A DNA stretch of 64,000 nt, from the NCBI RefSeq assembly GCF_015355625.1, contig NZ_JACLAF010000003.1:1-64000 (forward strand). Direction: 5' to 3'. The stretch comes from Tamlana sp. I1 (GTDB lineage: Bacteria; Bacteroidota; Bacteroidia; Flavobacteriales; Flavobacteriaceae). The position numbers and the translations under genes are program-made. This document shows, piece by piece, positions 26,489 to 35,289 of the stretch. How positions within the stretch are numbered: the stretch's first letter is position 1; every line of letters starts with the position of its first letter. The notes beneath the pieces were generated by a model that searched no databases, was not told the origin of the DNA, and worked only from the letters and a program-made list of their open reading frames with translations.

Positions 26489-28267
26489 TTAACGTGCTTG
26501 TTTATCAATTAAAGAAATTGTTTGTCCAGCCTTTTCAAAATCTTCTTGCATGGTAACCACATCGATAGGCGTGTAACGCGCTAATTCGCAACGTTCAATA
26601 AGGCTAATAAAATCGTTTACAACCTGAGTATCTACCTGTTTTGTAGTTAAGATTTCAGTGATTTTATCTTTACTCATATCACTAGTCTCAATATGCAATT
26701 TGGCTTTAAGATAGTTATGCAATGCTTTTTCTAAAGCAATGTAAAACGCTTCTTTTTGTCCTAAAGATTTCTTGGCATTACTCAAATATTTTTTAACCAA
26801 TTTATTGGCTCTTCTTACTTTATTTCCTGAAACATCGGCAGCTCTGGTCGCTCTTTTATTTCGAATAAGAATAGCGATAGGAATGGCTAAAAATGGCAAC
26901 AACAGTAAACTCCAAAACAACTTAGTTTTAAAGAAAAAGTCTTGCTTAATGGCCGAAAATGTTGTGGCTGTTTTTATAAACGCAAAATGATCGCTATTTA
27001 AAACCACAGCTTGCTTATTTGAATTTGAAGCATTCTGGTTGTTAGCATCTGTTGAATGACTTGCAGGCCCGTTTAAAACGTTAATTAGAATTTCATCGGA
27101 AGACAAACGCTTATACGAATTAGATTTTAAATCGAAATACGAAAATGAAATACTAGGTATTGGATACTTCCCTTTAAACTGAGGAACTATCGTATAACTA
27201 TCGGTAATGCTTCCTTGCATACCAGCTAAATTCGTTTTTACATTTTCATTATGCTCTGGCTCGTAAACCTCTAAAGAACTCGGCAACGATACTTTGGGCA
27301 ACTTAAACAATTTTAAATTACCACTACCTTTTACTGCAATTTTAAGCTGCAACGATTCGGTAGCATCAAGCTCAGTTTTTGAGGCATTTACATCGAATGT
27401 AAAATCGCCAACTGCACCAGTAAAATCTAATGGTTTTCCAGCTTCGGGCAATGCTTTTACATTTATCGTTTTTCGTCCTGCCGAAATGGTTCTATTAACA
27501 CGAGACATTAAAGTACTACCAAAAATATCACGACGGTTTGTTGGTACGCGAAGTGCAATATCTAAACTTAAAGGCTCAATCTCTAATTTTCCTGTTTTTT
27601 GCGGATATAACACCGCTTTTTTATACACTAAGAAACGATAATCTTCTCCATTATATTTACCATTCTGAACTTGTTCGTTCTGAGTATTAATAATCTGACT
27701 CCAAAAATCGCTGTACTTTGGCGAGTCGATTTCATTCATATGATCCACCCCAATAGTTGGCGAGATATACAATTTATAAACCACCGTAATGGCTTCATTT
27801 AAATATGGATTTGCTTTTGAAACCTCAGCAACAAGATGCACTCCTTCCGAAGCTAAATACGAAGGATCGTTCGGGTCTTTAGGAATGTCTACCGCAGCAG
27901 TAACCTCAATTTTTTGAGCTATGGTTTTATAGGTTTTCCCCTGAATAACAATAGCGGCCTGCCCAATAGTAAACACCCCTCTTTTTTGAGGAGACAAAAA
28001 GTAACTATAGGTTTTTTTATAGGTTCGAACGCCGTTTATCCACGAATTACTAACCGATTGGTTTGGCCCTCCAACCACCGAGAAATTTGAAAAATCTGGC
28101 GGATTAAAATTATCACCATCCTGATTCATTACAAAATCAACACGCAAACGCTCGTTAATTCCTAATTTCTGTTTACTTGTTTTCATAACAAATTCCACCT
28201 CTTGAGCAGAAGCGAAACTTGTAGAAAGTATGATTAAAAATATTGATATGTACTTTATAAAACTCAT
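26489..28267 (-). CDS. batD: BatD protein
   Basis: 592 aa from the ATG at 28267 (a second ATG at 28285 is equally possible). Signal peptide ending SFASAQ, several beta-sandwich repeats typical of BatD (VEFVMKTSKQKLGINERLRVDF, AVVLYPQ-like segments, PSISFSYFDLKSNSYKRLSS), one membrane helix near residue 440 (LFWSLLLLPFLAIPIAILI), and a cytoplasmic helical tail (about 470-590). It is thought to be a periplasmic partner of BatA and BatB. It sits between batC (about 48 bp) and batE (1 bp). Confidence 0.9.
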   Translation of the reverse strand: MSFIKYISIFLIILSTSFASAQEVEFVMKTSKQKLGINERLRVDFVMNQDGDNFNPPDFSNFSVVGGPNQSVSNSWINGVRTYKKTYSYFLSPQKRGVFTIGQAAIVIQGKTYKTIAQKIEVTAAVDIPKDPNDPSYLASEGVHLVAEVSKANPYLNEAITVVYKLYISPTIGVDHMNEIDSPKYSDFWSQIINTQNEQVQNGKYNGEDYRFLVYKKAVLYPQKTGKLEIEPLSLDIALRVPTNRRDIFGSTLMSRVNRTISAGRKTINVKALPEAGKPLDFTGAVGDFTFDVNASKTELDATESLQLKIAVKGSGNLKLFKLPKVSLPSSLEVYEPEHNENVKTNLAGMQGSITDSYTIVPQFKGKYPIPSISFSYFDLKSNSYKRLSSDEILINVLNGPASHSTDANNQNASNSNKQAVVLNSDHFAFIKTATTFSAIKQDFFFKTKLFWSLLLLPFLAIPIAILIRNKRATRAADVSGNKVRRANKLVKKYLSNAKKSLGQKEAFYIALEKALHNYLKAKLHIETSDMSKDKITEILTTKQVDTQVVNDFISLIERCELARYTPIDVVTMQEDFEKAGQTISLIDKQAR

Positions 28268-28315
28268 AAATTTACGAATCGACATTAACGATTAACGAAC
28301 AGGTTTTAATCTGCT

Positions 28316-29167
28316 CTACCAATCCTTTTCTGTTTTAATTTTTACACCTTTTTGTTTTTCGGCGTTTATTTTATCTTGAACTTCCTGTTCTTGGTTGTTC
28401 ATGGCTTCTAACAAATTCTTTATTTGCTGAGGCGATAATTGTCCAGGCTTAGGCTGTGGCTGGCTTTTTTCCTTTTCATCTTTATTCTTATCGCTTTTGC
28501 CCTCATCTTTTTTATCGTCCTTTTCATCTTCTTTAGGCTTACCTTCATCATCCTTTTTATCGTCGCCTTCTTCTTTATCTTGGTCGCCTTGATCTTTGTT
28601 TTCGTCCTTGTTATCGCCTTCTTTATCTTTATTATCTTTATTATCTTGGTTTTCTTTATTGTCTTTGTTTTCGTCGTTCTTATCCTGATCTTGGTTTTGG
28701 TTATCCTGTTGTTGCTCTGCACAAACCTTTGCTACCCCTAGATTATAACGGGTTTCATCATCGGAAGGATCGTTTCTTAAGGCGTTTTTATAAGCTTCAA
28801 CAGCTTCTTTACATTTTTTATTCTGCATTAAAACATTACCAATATTATGGAATGCTTTATGCTTTTCGTCTTTTGAAGTTGCTGCCTTTGCCGCCTGTTC
28901 CAAACGGAATAAAGCTTCTTCAAAATTACCGCTTTTAATATAAGTATTGGCTAAATTATATGCCGCAGCTACCGATGATGATTGCTTCGAAATGGCTTTG
29001 CGGTAGTCCATTTCGGCAGTTGAAAAATCTTCTTTCTCTGCCAGTTTATTGCCTTCAAACACAAAATCGTTAGCTTTTTTAGCAGCCAACGCTTGTGCTT
29101 TATCTTCGTCTTGCGAAAAAGAAAAAAGCGATATAAAAAGTACTAAACCTGTTATTATTTGTTTCAT
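28316..29167 (-). CDS. batC: BatC TPR protein with long charged tail
   Basis: 283 aa from the ATG at 29167, which starts a signal peptide (MKQIITGLVLFISLFSFSQ); an upstream ATG at 29218 would overlap batB. Three TPRs (about 40-145) bind partner proteins. Residues about 150-245 are low-complexity D/E/K/N/Q repeats (NKDNKENQDNKDNKDKEG and similar), probably disordered. The end has an amphipathic helix (PQQIKNLLEAMNNQEQEVQDK). The antisense of the tail gives a false hydrophobic frame. Confidence 0.88.
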   Translation of the reverse strand: MKQIITGLVLFISLFSFSQDEDKAQALAAKKANDFVFEGNKLAEKEDFSTAEMDYRKAISKQSSSVAAAYNLANTYIKSGNFEEALFRLEQAAKAATSKDEKHKAFHNIGNVLMQNKKCKEAVEAYKNALRNDPSDDETRYNLGVAKVCAEQQQDNQNQDQDKNDENKDNKENQDNKDNKDKEGDNKDENKDQGDQDKEEGDDKKDDEGKPKEDEKDDKKDEGKSDKNKDEKEKSQPQPKPGQLSPQQIKNLLEAMNNQEQEVQDKINAEKQKGVKIKTEKDW

Positions 29168-29204
29168 TGTTATTCTGCTTTTTAGAATCACGCTTTCGCG
29201 GAAA

Positions 29205-30245
29205 CTAAAGATTTTCATTAAATAAATTCAACTTTTTTAACCACCCCGTTTTGCGTTCCAGAAGGAAAATATCGAGGAGCAAAAAGAAAATTCCGAAACC
29301 TAAAAACCATTGAAACTGATCTTTAAAATCTGCAAATTCCTTGGCTTCAAATTCGGTTTTATCCATGGCATTTAAAATATCACGAATTTCATCAACCACA
29401 GATTTTGTGTTTTTCCCATTAATATAAACCCCATTTCCTGCCGAAGCAATACTTTTTAAGGTCTCTTCGTTTAACTTGGTGATAACCGTTTCGCCTTGGT
29501 TGTCTTTTTTATAATTTAAAACAACACCATTGCGTTTTTCAGGAATGGGACCACCTTTCACATCGCCAACACCAATGGTAAAAATACGAATACCTTCATC
29601 GGTACTAGCAGATTCTGCAATAGCTGTAGAAGCTTCACTATGATCTTCGCCATCGGAAATTATAATAAGCACACGATTGGTTTGTTCGGCGTTATCAAAA
29701 TAGGTAGTCGCCAATTTAATAGCTTCGTTAATTGCTGTTCCTTGCGAGGATAACATATCGGTATTCATGCCTTGTAAAAACATTTTTGCCGAAGCATAAT
29801 CTGTTGTTATAGGTAACTGGGGAAAGGCTTTTCCAGCGTAAGCGATAATCCCAACACGGTCGCTAGCTAAATTATTTATAATTTGAGTTACCAATTGTTT
29901 TGACTTCTCTAATCGGTTTGGCGCAATATCTTCAGCCAACATACTTTTAGAAACATCGACGGCAAAAACAATATCTACACCCTCGCGTTTTACCGTTTCT
30001 AGCTTGGTACCCACTTTAGGATTTACTAAGGCAATGGCCAAACACAAAAAAGCCAAACTTAAAACAACAACTTTTAAAACGCCTTTAAAAACTGAGCGGT
30101 TAGGACTTAATCGTTTTAATGAATTTTTATCGGCAAACTTATTTTGCGCTCTATATCTCCAAAATTGAAGCACCAAAAAGAGTAGGATTATTACAGGAAT
30201 AATACCTAACGCCCAAAACCATATTTTTTCTTCTAATTGATACAT
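29205..30245 (-). CDS. batB: BatB, von Willebrand factor A membrane protein
   Basis: 346 aa. Two N-terminal membrane helices (about 8-28 and 56-76), a VWA domain with an intact MIDAS motif DVSKS at residues 97-101 plus the later T and D positions (PITTDYASAK, IIISDGEDHSE), and a C-terminal membrane helix (about 315-335). VWA domains bind metal and partner proteins. It is the paralogue of BatA from the gene just upstream. A 145-bp spacer before it carries a degenerate 7-bp repeat array. Confidence 0.92.
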   Translation of the reverse strand: MYQLEEKIWFWALGIIPVIILLFLVLQFWRYRAQNKFADKNSLKRLSPNRSVFKGVLKVVVLSLAFLCLAIALVNPKVGTKLETVKREGVDIVFAVDVSKSMLAEDIAPNRLEKSKQLVTQIINNLASDRVGIIAYAGKAFPQLPITTDYASAKMFLQGMNTDMLSSQGTAINEAIKLATTYFDNAEQTNRVLIIISDGEDHSEASTAIAESASTDEGIRIFTIGVGDVKGGPIPEKRNGVVLNYKKDNQGETVITKLNEETLKSIASAGNGVYINGKNTKSVVDEIRDILNAMDKTEFEAKEFADFKDQFQWFLGFGIFFLLLDIFLLERKTGWLKKLNLFNENL

Positions 30246-30324
30246 TAATTGTTTATTTGTTTTTCGTTGATACGTTTAACTGTTTAACCACGAATACGAA
30301 TATCTCATTTATCTTTTTCATGCC

Positions 30325-30386
30325 CTCCGTCTTCAGTCTTCAGTCTCCCGTCTCAAAATCTTGTCTCTTGACTCCTGTCTCTAAAC
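30325..30386. repeat. Degenerate 7-bp tandem repeat between batA and batB
   Basis: Reading the plus strand in 7-base steps gives CTCCGTC, TTCAGTC, TTCAGTC, TCCCGTC, TCAAAAT, then after a one-base slip TCTTGAC, TCCTGTC, TCTAAAC. Most units end in GTC. It is the same word type as the array at 33000-33090. Confidence 0.75.
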
Positions 30387-30390
30387 CCAA

Positions 30391-31395
30391 CTAAACAAAA
30401 CTCCTAAATACCGTAAAACGCAATAGCAATTCGATTAGCAGTAATAAGCCAGCTAAAAGCACTAACGGACGGTACATTTCTTGGTAATTATAGTACTTAA
30501 ACTCTTCAACTTCGGTTTTTTCAAGTTTATTAATTTCCCCGTAAATTTCTTCAAGCTTTTCGTTATTGGTCGCTCTAAAATATTTTCCGCCGGTAACCTG
30601 TGCAATTTCTTTTAATAAATCTTCGTCAATTTCAACTTGAACGCGTCCGTATTGAAAATTACCATTTGGCAAAACAGCTACGGGAGACAAGGCCATACCG
30701 TTAGTTCCTAAACCAATGGTATATGTTTTTATGCCGTATTCCACCGCTAATTCGCTGGCTATTTTAGGATCGATAAAACCTGAATTATTAACCCCATCGG
30801 TTAATAAAATAATCACTTTGCTTTTGGCTTTACTGTCTTTTAATCGGTTTACAGCCGTTGCTAACCCCATACCAATAGCGGTACCGCCTTCAATGATATT
30901 ATTGTATTTTATACTTTTTAACGAGCGCAACACTATAGCTTTATCGCTGGTTATAGGTGTTTTTGTATAACTTTCGCCAGCATATTCCACCAACCCAATT
31001 CGGTCGTTCGGTCTGCCTTTTATAAAGTCGGCTGCCACGTCTTTTAAGGCTTCCAAGCGGTTTGGCTTTAAATCTTTTGCCAACATCGACCCCGAAACAT
31101 CAATAGCCATAACAATATCGATACCACGAGTGGTTTTTGTTCTTGAAGATACATCTACAGAACGTGGTCTTGCCAAAGCCGTAATTAATAAAGCTAAAGC
31201 TATTAGCCTTAAACCAAACATAAGGTGTCTTAATTTGGGCAACCAAGAATTGGTAACTTTAAAACCTTTTAAACTTGATATTTTTAATTCTGCGGTTTGC
31301 TTTTGATGTTTAAACACATACCATAATATGGCTAACGGAAGCGCCAACAGTAACCAGAAAAACCCTTTATTTAAAAATTCTACGCCTTCAAACAT
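30391..31395 (-). CDS. batA: BatA, von Willebrand factor A membrane protein
   Basis: 334 aa. Two N-terminal membrane helices (about 12-28 and 57-76), a VWA domain with MIDAS motif DVSGS at residues 99-103 and IILLTDGVNNSG, and a C-terminal membrane helix (VLLAGLLLLIELLLRF). ALARPRSVDVSSRTKTTRG before the VWA domain is typical of the family. The start codon overlaps the stop of the preceding DUF4381 gene by one base (TAATG type), so translation is probably coupled. Confidence 0.93.
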   Translation of the reverse strand: MFEGVEFLNKGFFWLLLALPLAILWYVFKHQKQTAELKISSLKGFKVTNSWLPKLRHLMFGLRLIALALLITALARPRSVDVSSRTKTTRGIDIVMAIDVSGSMLAKDLKPNRLEALKDVAADFIKGRPNDRIGLVEYAGESYTKTPITSDKAIVLRSLKSIKYNNIIEGGTAIGMGLATAVNRLKDSKAKSKVIILLTDGVNNSGFIDPKIASELAVEYGIKTYTIGLGTNGMALSPVAVLPNGNFQYGRVQVEIDEDLLKEIAQVTGGKYFRATNNEKLEEIYGEINKLEKTEVEEFKYYNYQEMYRPLVLLAGLLLLIELLLRFTVFRSFV

Positions 31396-33134
31396 TATTT
31401 TTCTGCTTCTTTAAGTTCAACTGAATTTAAAATGCGTTCTACCATTTGCTCTGCGTAAACATCGTCATCATCATGAAAAATTATAATTTGCTGCACCACA
31501 TTTTCAGAAGCAAAACCTAGCATAACATATTTACCTTTTTCAAAATGTTCTGTATTTGGAATAGGCAGATCCATGCTACCAAAAACCTTCATGCCTTCAG
31601 CTCCATTTGGCGTTACAAACTTTTCCTTTTTTGTGATGATGTTTTGTGCGCCAGTAGATTCGAAATTTTTCAAACTAGAATCTAAAACTTGCTGAATATC
31701 AATTTTATGTTCACTTTGTTCTTGACCCTGGCCTTGCCCTTGATTAATTAGTTTTGTAGTTGCTACGGTAATTTGAAACTTTTGAAGCAAACTGCCATAA
31801 CTAAATTGGGTGATTTTCATATTCTGAGCCATCTCGGCAGGCAACTCGGGCGTTGTACGCTTTAAAACCTGCGGTGTTGAAATGGTAATGGGCGGAATAC
31901 CGTATTGGCTTGTTACCCATTCGCCTTCTAAAAGTTCCTTGCTATCATGCCCAAAAATGGTGTCTTTTACATAACCAAAACCATATTTTAACGAAAATCC
32001 TGTTAAGGTTGCTAATAACAAAAAGACACTAATACCAACGGTAAGCCAAACTTTTTTACGTTGCTTTTTACGCTCTTGTTCTAATCTGTATTTTTCGTCT
32101 AACAGCTTTTCTTCTTCGGTAGGTTCTGGCAAGGCTTCTTTAACCTGATCGATTTCAACATCAATGGTGTTTCTATCTAATTTTGCCAACTCAATATCTG
32201 GTGCAGATTTTGCGAATTTCACCAAATCGGCACGCTTTAAAATGCTTTCTATTTTTTTGATATCGTCCAGACTTAAATCAACTTGATTGCCTTCTTTTAA
32301 TAAGTTTAAATGATTAATAAGTTCGTCGGTGGTACTCTCTAAAGCACGGTCGTAAACTTTTTCATCTAAATATTTTCGGATGATAAAGGTTAAATCGGAA
32401 TAATAATCTTTTAAATTTTCATGTTCTAAATATTGGCTCTCATCTAAGGCTTTCAAGGCCAATTTCGCACGATCGTAAGGTGGTAATAAAGCTATTTTCT
32501 CTTCTTCGGTTAATGGTTTTTGTCGCCAAATAAACCAATACAACAAAAAACCAACCAGGCCTAATATTAAAAGAGTGATTAAAACATATTGCCACCAATT
32601 GCTGCTACTTTTTTCAACAGCAATTATAGGTTTTATGTCGTAAAGTCCTTTAGTGGTATCGACCACGACGTTATGCACTTCAACTTGCACAGAATCGGTA
32701 AAAAAGGTTTTATCGCCAATTAAAATTTTCTGTCTTGGAATGGTGTATTTTCCCGAATCGAATTGTGTTAATCCGTATTTCTTAATTAAGTTGAATTTAT
32801 CTTTATTCTTAAGAGTATCAACATCATAAGAATCAATCATCTCCAATGGTGAAAATGTTTGCCCTTCTGGAAACACCACCAAATTAGTTGAATCTGTTTC
32901 AACCTGAATATGATACGTAATTTGAGCCCCAATTTTTATAGACGTTGAATCTACAGTCGATTTTACCTGTGCAAACGAGAAAAAAGCGTGTAGAAAAAAG
33001 ACTAATGACAGGAGACGGAAGACCGGTGACGGAAAACCAGTGACGGAAGACCGATGACTGATGACCGAAGACGGAAGACCGGAGACTGACTTCTTTTTAT
33101 TTAATTGTATATTTTGAAACGTATCTCTTTTCAC
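31395..33134 (-). CDS. DUF4381-type Bat-cluster membrane protein with repeat-encoded N-terminus
   Basis: 579 aa from a GTG at 33134; no other start codon lies between it and the signal peptide. Residues 15-45 are encoded by 13 tandem 7-bp units and read as heptapeptides SVSGLPS, SVISHRS, SVTGFPS, PVFRLLS, running into the signal peptide core (LVFFLHAFFSFAQ). Then a beta-sandwich (to about 185), a membrane helix (WWQYVLITLLILGLVGFLLYW), a helical cytoplasmic domain, a second membrane helix (about 370-390) and a C-terminal alpha/beta domain ending in a DDDDVYAEQMVERIL helix. It is probably part of the MoxR/VWA envelope system. Confidence 0.85.
   Translation of the reverse strand: MKRDTFQNIQLNKKKSVSGLPSSVISHRSSVTGFPSPVFRLLSLVFFLHAFFSFAQVKSTVDSTSIKIGAQITYHIQVETDSTNLVVFPEGQTFSPLEMIDSYDVDTLKNKDKFNLIKKYGLTQFDSGKYTIPRQKILIGDKTFFTDSVQVEVHNVVVDTTKGLYDIKPIIAVEKSSSNWWQYVLITLLILGLVGFLLYWFIWRQKPLTEEEKIALLPPYDRAKLALKALDESQYLEHENLKDYYSDLTFIIRKYLDEKVYDRALESTTDELINHLNLLKEGNQVDLSLDDIKKIESILKRADLVKFAKSAPDIELAKLDRNTIDVEIDQVKEALPEPTEEEKLLDEKYRLEQERKKQRKKVWLTVGISVFLLLATLTGFSLKYGFGYVKDTIFGHDSKELLEGEWVTSQYGIPPITISTPQVLKRTTPELPAEMAQNMKITQFSYGSLLQKFQITVATTKLINQGQGQGQEQSEHKIDIQQVLDSSLKNFESTGAQNIITKKEKFVTPNGAEGMKVFGSMDLPIPNTEHFEKGKYVMLGFASENVVQQIIIFHDDDDVYAEQMVERILNSVELKEAEK
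33000..33090. repeat. Thirteen tandem 7-bp units inside a coding region
   Basis: On the plus strand each unit begins GAC or, once, AAC: GACTAAT, GACAGGA, GACGGAA, GACCGGT, GACGGAA, AACCAGT, GACGGAA, GACCGAT, GACTGAT, GACCGAA, GACGGAA, GACCGGA, GACTGAC. That is 91 bp with a strict period of 7 and no gap. It codes residues 15-45 of the DUF4381-type protein on the minus strand. Confidence 0.95.
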
Positions 33135-33159
33135 TTTTAAATTTTAATTTTAACTAAGA

Positions 33160-34026
33160 TTAACCTCTTTGTTTAAAATATCCCAGCAGCTTTTTAACAT
33201 AACTTTCATCAACACGACAATCAATACTGCCTGCACCAGATTTGTTAAAGCTTTCTTTGTAGTAGTTTACCTTGTCATGATAAAATTTAGCGTAGTTGCG
33301 ACGTACGGTTTTAGACGATGTGTTAACCAACATAAGTTCGCCTGTTTCTTCATCTTGCATTTGCACCATGCCTAAATTCGGGATGTCTTCCTCGCGTTTA
33401 TCGTAAATTCTTATGCCTGTAACATCGTGTTTTCCTGAAACAATTTTCATGGTTTGATGATAATCGTCGGCAATAAAATCGCTTAGTACAAACACAATCG
33501 CTTTTTTCTTCATTACATTTTGCAAGAATTTTAAAGCTTCGGCGAAATTGGTTTTTTTACTTTCTGGTTTAAACTCGATTAATTCGCGAATAATACGAAG
33601 TACATGCGAACGTCCTTTTTTAGGCGGAATGTAAAGTTCAATGTTATCTGAAAACAAAATGAGCCCAATCTTATCGTTGTTTTGGGTTGCCGAAAATGCT
33701 AAAGTTGCTGCTATTTCGGTAATCACTTCATTTTTAAACTGCTCGGCGGTACCAAATAATTCAGAACCCGAAACATCAACCATAAGCATCATGGTGAGCT
33801 CGCGTTCTTCTTCAAAAACCTTCACATAAGGTTCGCTGTATCTTGCAGTAACATTCCAATCAATATTTCTAACATCGTCGCCAAATTGATACTGACGCAC
33901 TTCACTAAAAGTCATACCACGCCCCTTGAAGGTAGAATGATATTCCCCTCCAAAAATATGATCAGACAATCGGCGTGTCTTAATCTCTATTTTTCGTACT
34001 TTTTTTAGTAATTCTTTAGTATCCAT
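33160..34026 (-). CDS. DUF58 domain protein of the Bat cluster
   Basis: 288 aa. DUF58 signature FGDDVRNIDWNVTARYSEPYVKVFEEERE (about 49-77) followed by a VWA-like fold with MVDVSGSE and FVLSDFIADD. It has no signal peptide and no membrane helix, so it is cytoplasmic, which fits a soluble DUF58 partner of the MoxR ATPase encoded upstream (77-bp AT-rich gap). Known context: MoxR-DUF58-VWA operons are thought to be chaperone-like systems for metal or complex maturation. Confidence 0.9.
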   Translation of the reverse strand: MDTKELLKKVRKIEIKTRRLSDHIFGGEYHSTFKGRGMTFSEVRQYQFGDDVRNIDWNVTARYSEPYVKVFEEERELTMMLMVDVSGSELFGTAEQFKNEVITEIAATLAFSATQNNDKIGLILFSDNIELYIPPKKGRSHVLRIIRELIEFKPESKKTNFAEALKFLQNVMKKKAIVFVLSDFIADDYHQTMKIVSGKHDVTGIRIYDKREEDIPNLGMVQMQDEETGELMLVNTSSKTVRRNYAKFYHDKVNYYKESFNKSGAGSIDCRVDESYVKKLLGYFKQRG

Positions 34027-34103
34027 TTTTCAATTGTCTATTGAATATTTATTATTGATTAATTAAGTATTAATAATCAATTGTTATTTATCAATTGTCA
34101 ATT

Positions 34104-35108
34104 TTAAGGAACTTCTATCTCGTTTACAATTTTATTGATAATATCTACCGAGGTTATATTTTCAGCTTCAGCTTCGTAAGTAATCCCGATTCTGTGTCTT
34201 AACACATCGTAAACTACGGCGCGAACATCTTCAGGAATCACATATCCTCGACGTTTAATAAAAGCGTAACATTTTGCAGCCGTTGCTAAATTGATACTAC
34301 CACGTGGTGATGCTCCAAATGAAATTAATGGTTTTAAATCGCCCAATTTATATTTCTCTGGATAACGGGTTGCGAAGATGATATCCAAAATATATTTTTC
34401 AATTTTTTCGTCCATGTAAACCTCACGAACTACTTCTTGTGCTCTTAAAATTTGAGACACAGAAACCACAGGATTTACTTTTTCCCAAGCGCCTTTTAAA
34501 TTGGCTCTCATAATAAGTTGCTCGTCGGCAATTTTAGGATAATCAATCACTGTTTTTAACATAAAACGATCGACTTGCGCTTCAGGTAAGGGATAAGTTC
34601 CTTCTTGCTCAACCGGGTTCATGGTTGCCATAACTAAAAATGGTTTATCCAATTTAAAAGTTTCATCACCAATAGTCACCTGCTTTTCTTGCATGGCTTC
34701 TAATAAAGCCGATTGCACTTTTGCTGGCGCTCTGTTAATCTCATCTGCCAATACAAAATTTGCAAAAATGGGTCCTTTTTTAATTGAGAAATCATTCAGC
34801 TTCATGTTATAGATTAATGTTCCTGTAACATCGGCAGGTAATAAATCTGGAGTAAACTGAATACGACTAAAACTACCATCTACCGCTTGAGACAATGTAT
34901 TAATAGCAAGTGTTTTTGCCAAACCAGGCACCCCTTCTAATAAAATATGCCCTTGCCCTAACAAACCAATAAGTAAACGCTCGACCATGTGTTTTTGACC
35001 TACTATTACTTTATTAATTTCTAGCATTAGTAAATCTACAAAAGCACTTTCCTTTTCAATTTTTTCGTTAATTGACTTAATATCAATTGAACCTGTTTCT
35101 TCCATCAT
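34104..35108 (-). CDS. MoxR family AAA+ ATPase
   Basis: 334 aa. The start at 35108 (or the next ATG at 35105) was chosen over 35159 because the extra 17 residues are not family-like. Walker A GVPGLAKT at residues 59-66, Walker B VLADEINRAP with Asp122-Glu123, sensor 1 in ATMNPVEQEGTYPLPEAQ, arginine-finger region DRFMLK, and a lid domain (SFGASPRGSINLA). It is cytoplasmic and the first gene of the Bat operon, likely the ATP-driven chaperone for the VWA proteins encoded downstream. Confidence 0.95.
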   Translation of the reverse strand: MMEETGSIDIKSINEKIEKESAFVDLLMLEINKVIVGQKHMVERLLIGLLGQGHILLEGVPGLAKTLAINTLSQAVDGSFSRIQFTPDLLPADVTGTLIYNMKLNDFSIKKGPIFANFVLADEINRAPAKVQSALLEAMQEKQVTIGDETFKLDKPFLVMATMNPVEQEGTYPLPEAQVDRFMLKTVIDYPKIADEQLIMRANLKGAWEKVNPVVSVSQILRAQEVVREVYMDEKIEKYILDIIFATRYPEKYKLGDLKPLISFGASPRGSINLATAAKCYAFIKRRGYVIPEDVRAVVYDVLRHRIGITYEAEAENITSVDIINKIVNEIEVP

Positions 35109-35231
35109 TTTTTGTTTAATTAAAAGCCCGAATATACTTTCCTTTTTTGAGCTATGCAAAGTGTTAAAAAAAATCTTTAAACCTTGTTAACAATTGGTTA
35201 AAATATAAGGCTTTAATGAGTTAATAATAAC

Positions 35232-35269
35232 TTAAAAAGAGCAATACCATATGATATTGCTCTTTTTAA
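35232..35269 (-). terminator. Terminator of the DUF4382 lipoprotein gene
   Basis: TTAAAAAGAGCAATA (35232-35246) pairs perfectly with TATTGCTCTTTTTAA (35255-35269), loop of 8 nt. On the minus strand it follows the lipoprotein stop by 20 bp; it also separates that gene from the moxR promoter region. Confidence 0.9.
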
Positions 35270-35289
35270 AACAGGTTATAAAATCTAAA

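Noticed and set aside
28439-28741. 100-codon very hydrophobic plus-strand frame
   Set aside because: It is the antisense of the charged low-complexity tail of BatC; lysine and glutamate codons read in reverse give Phe, Ile and Leu. No start context or promoter.
34027-34103. AT-rich inverted words (TTGATTAATT, AATAATCAATTG) between DUF58 and moxR
   Set aside because: Low-complexity sequence in which such matches are expected; no defined stem-loop with a T-run.
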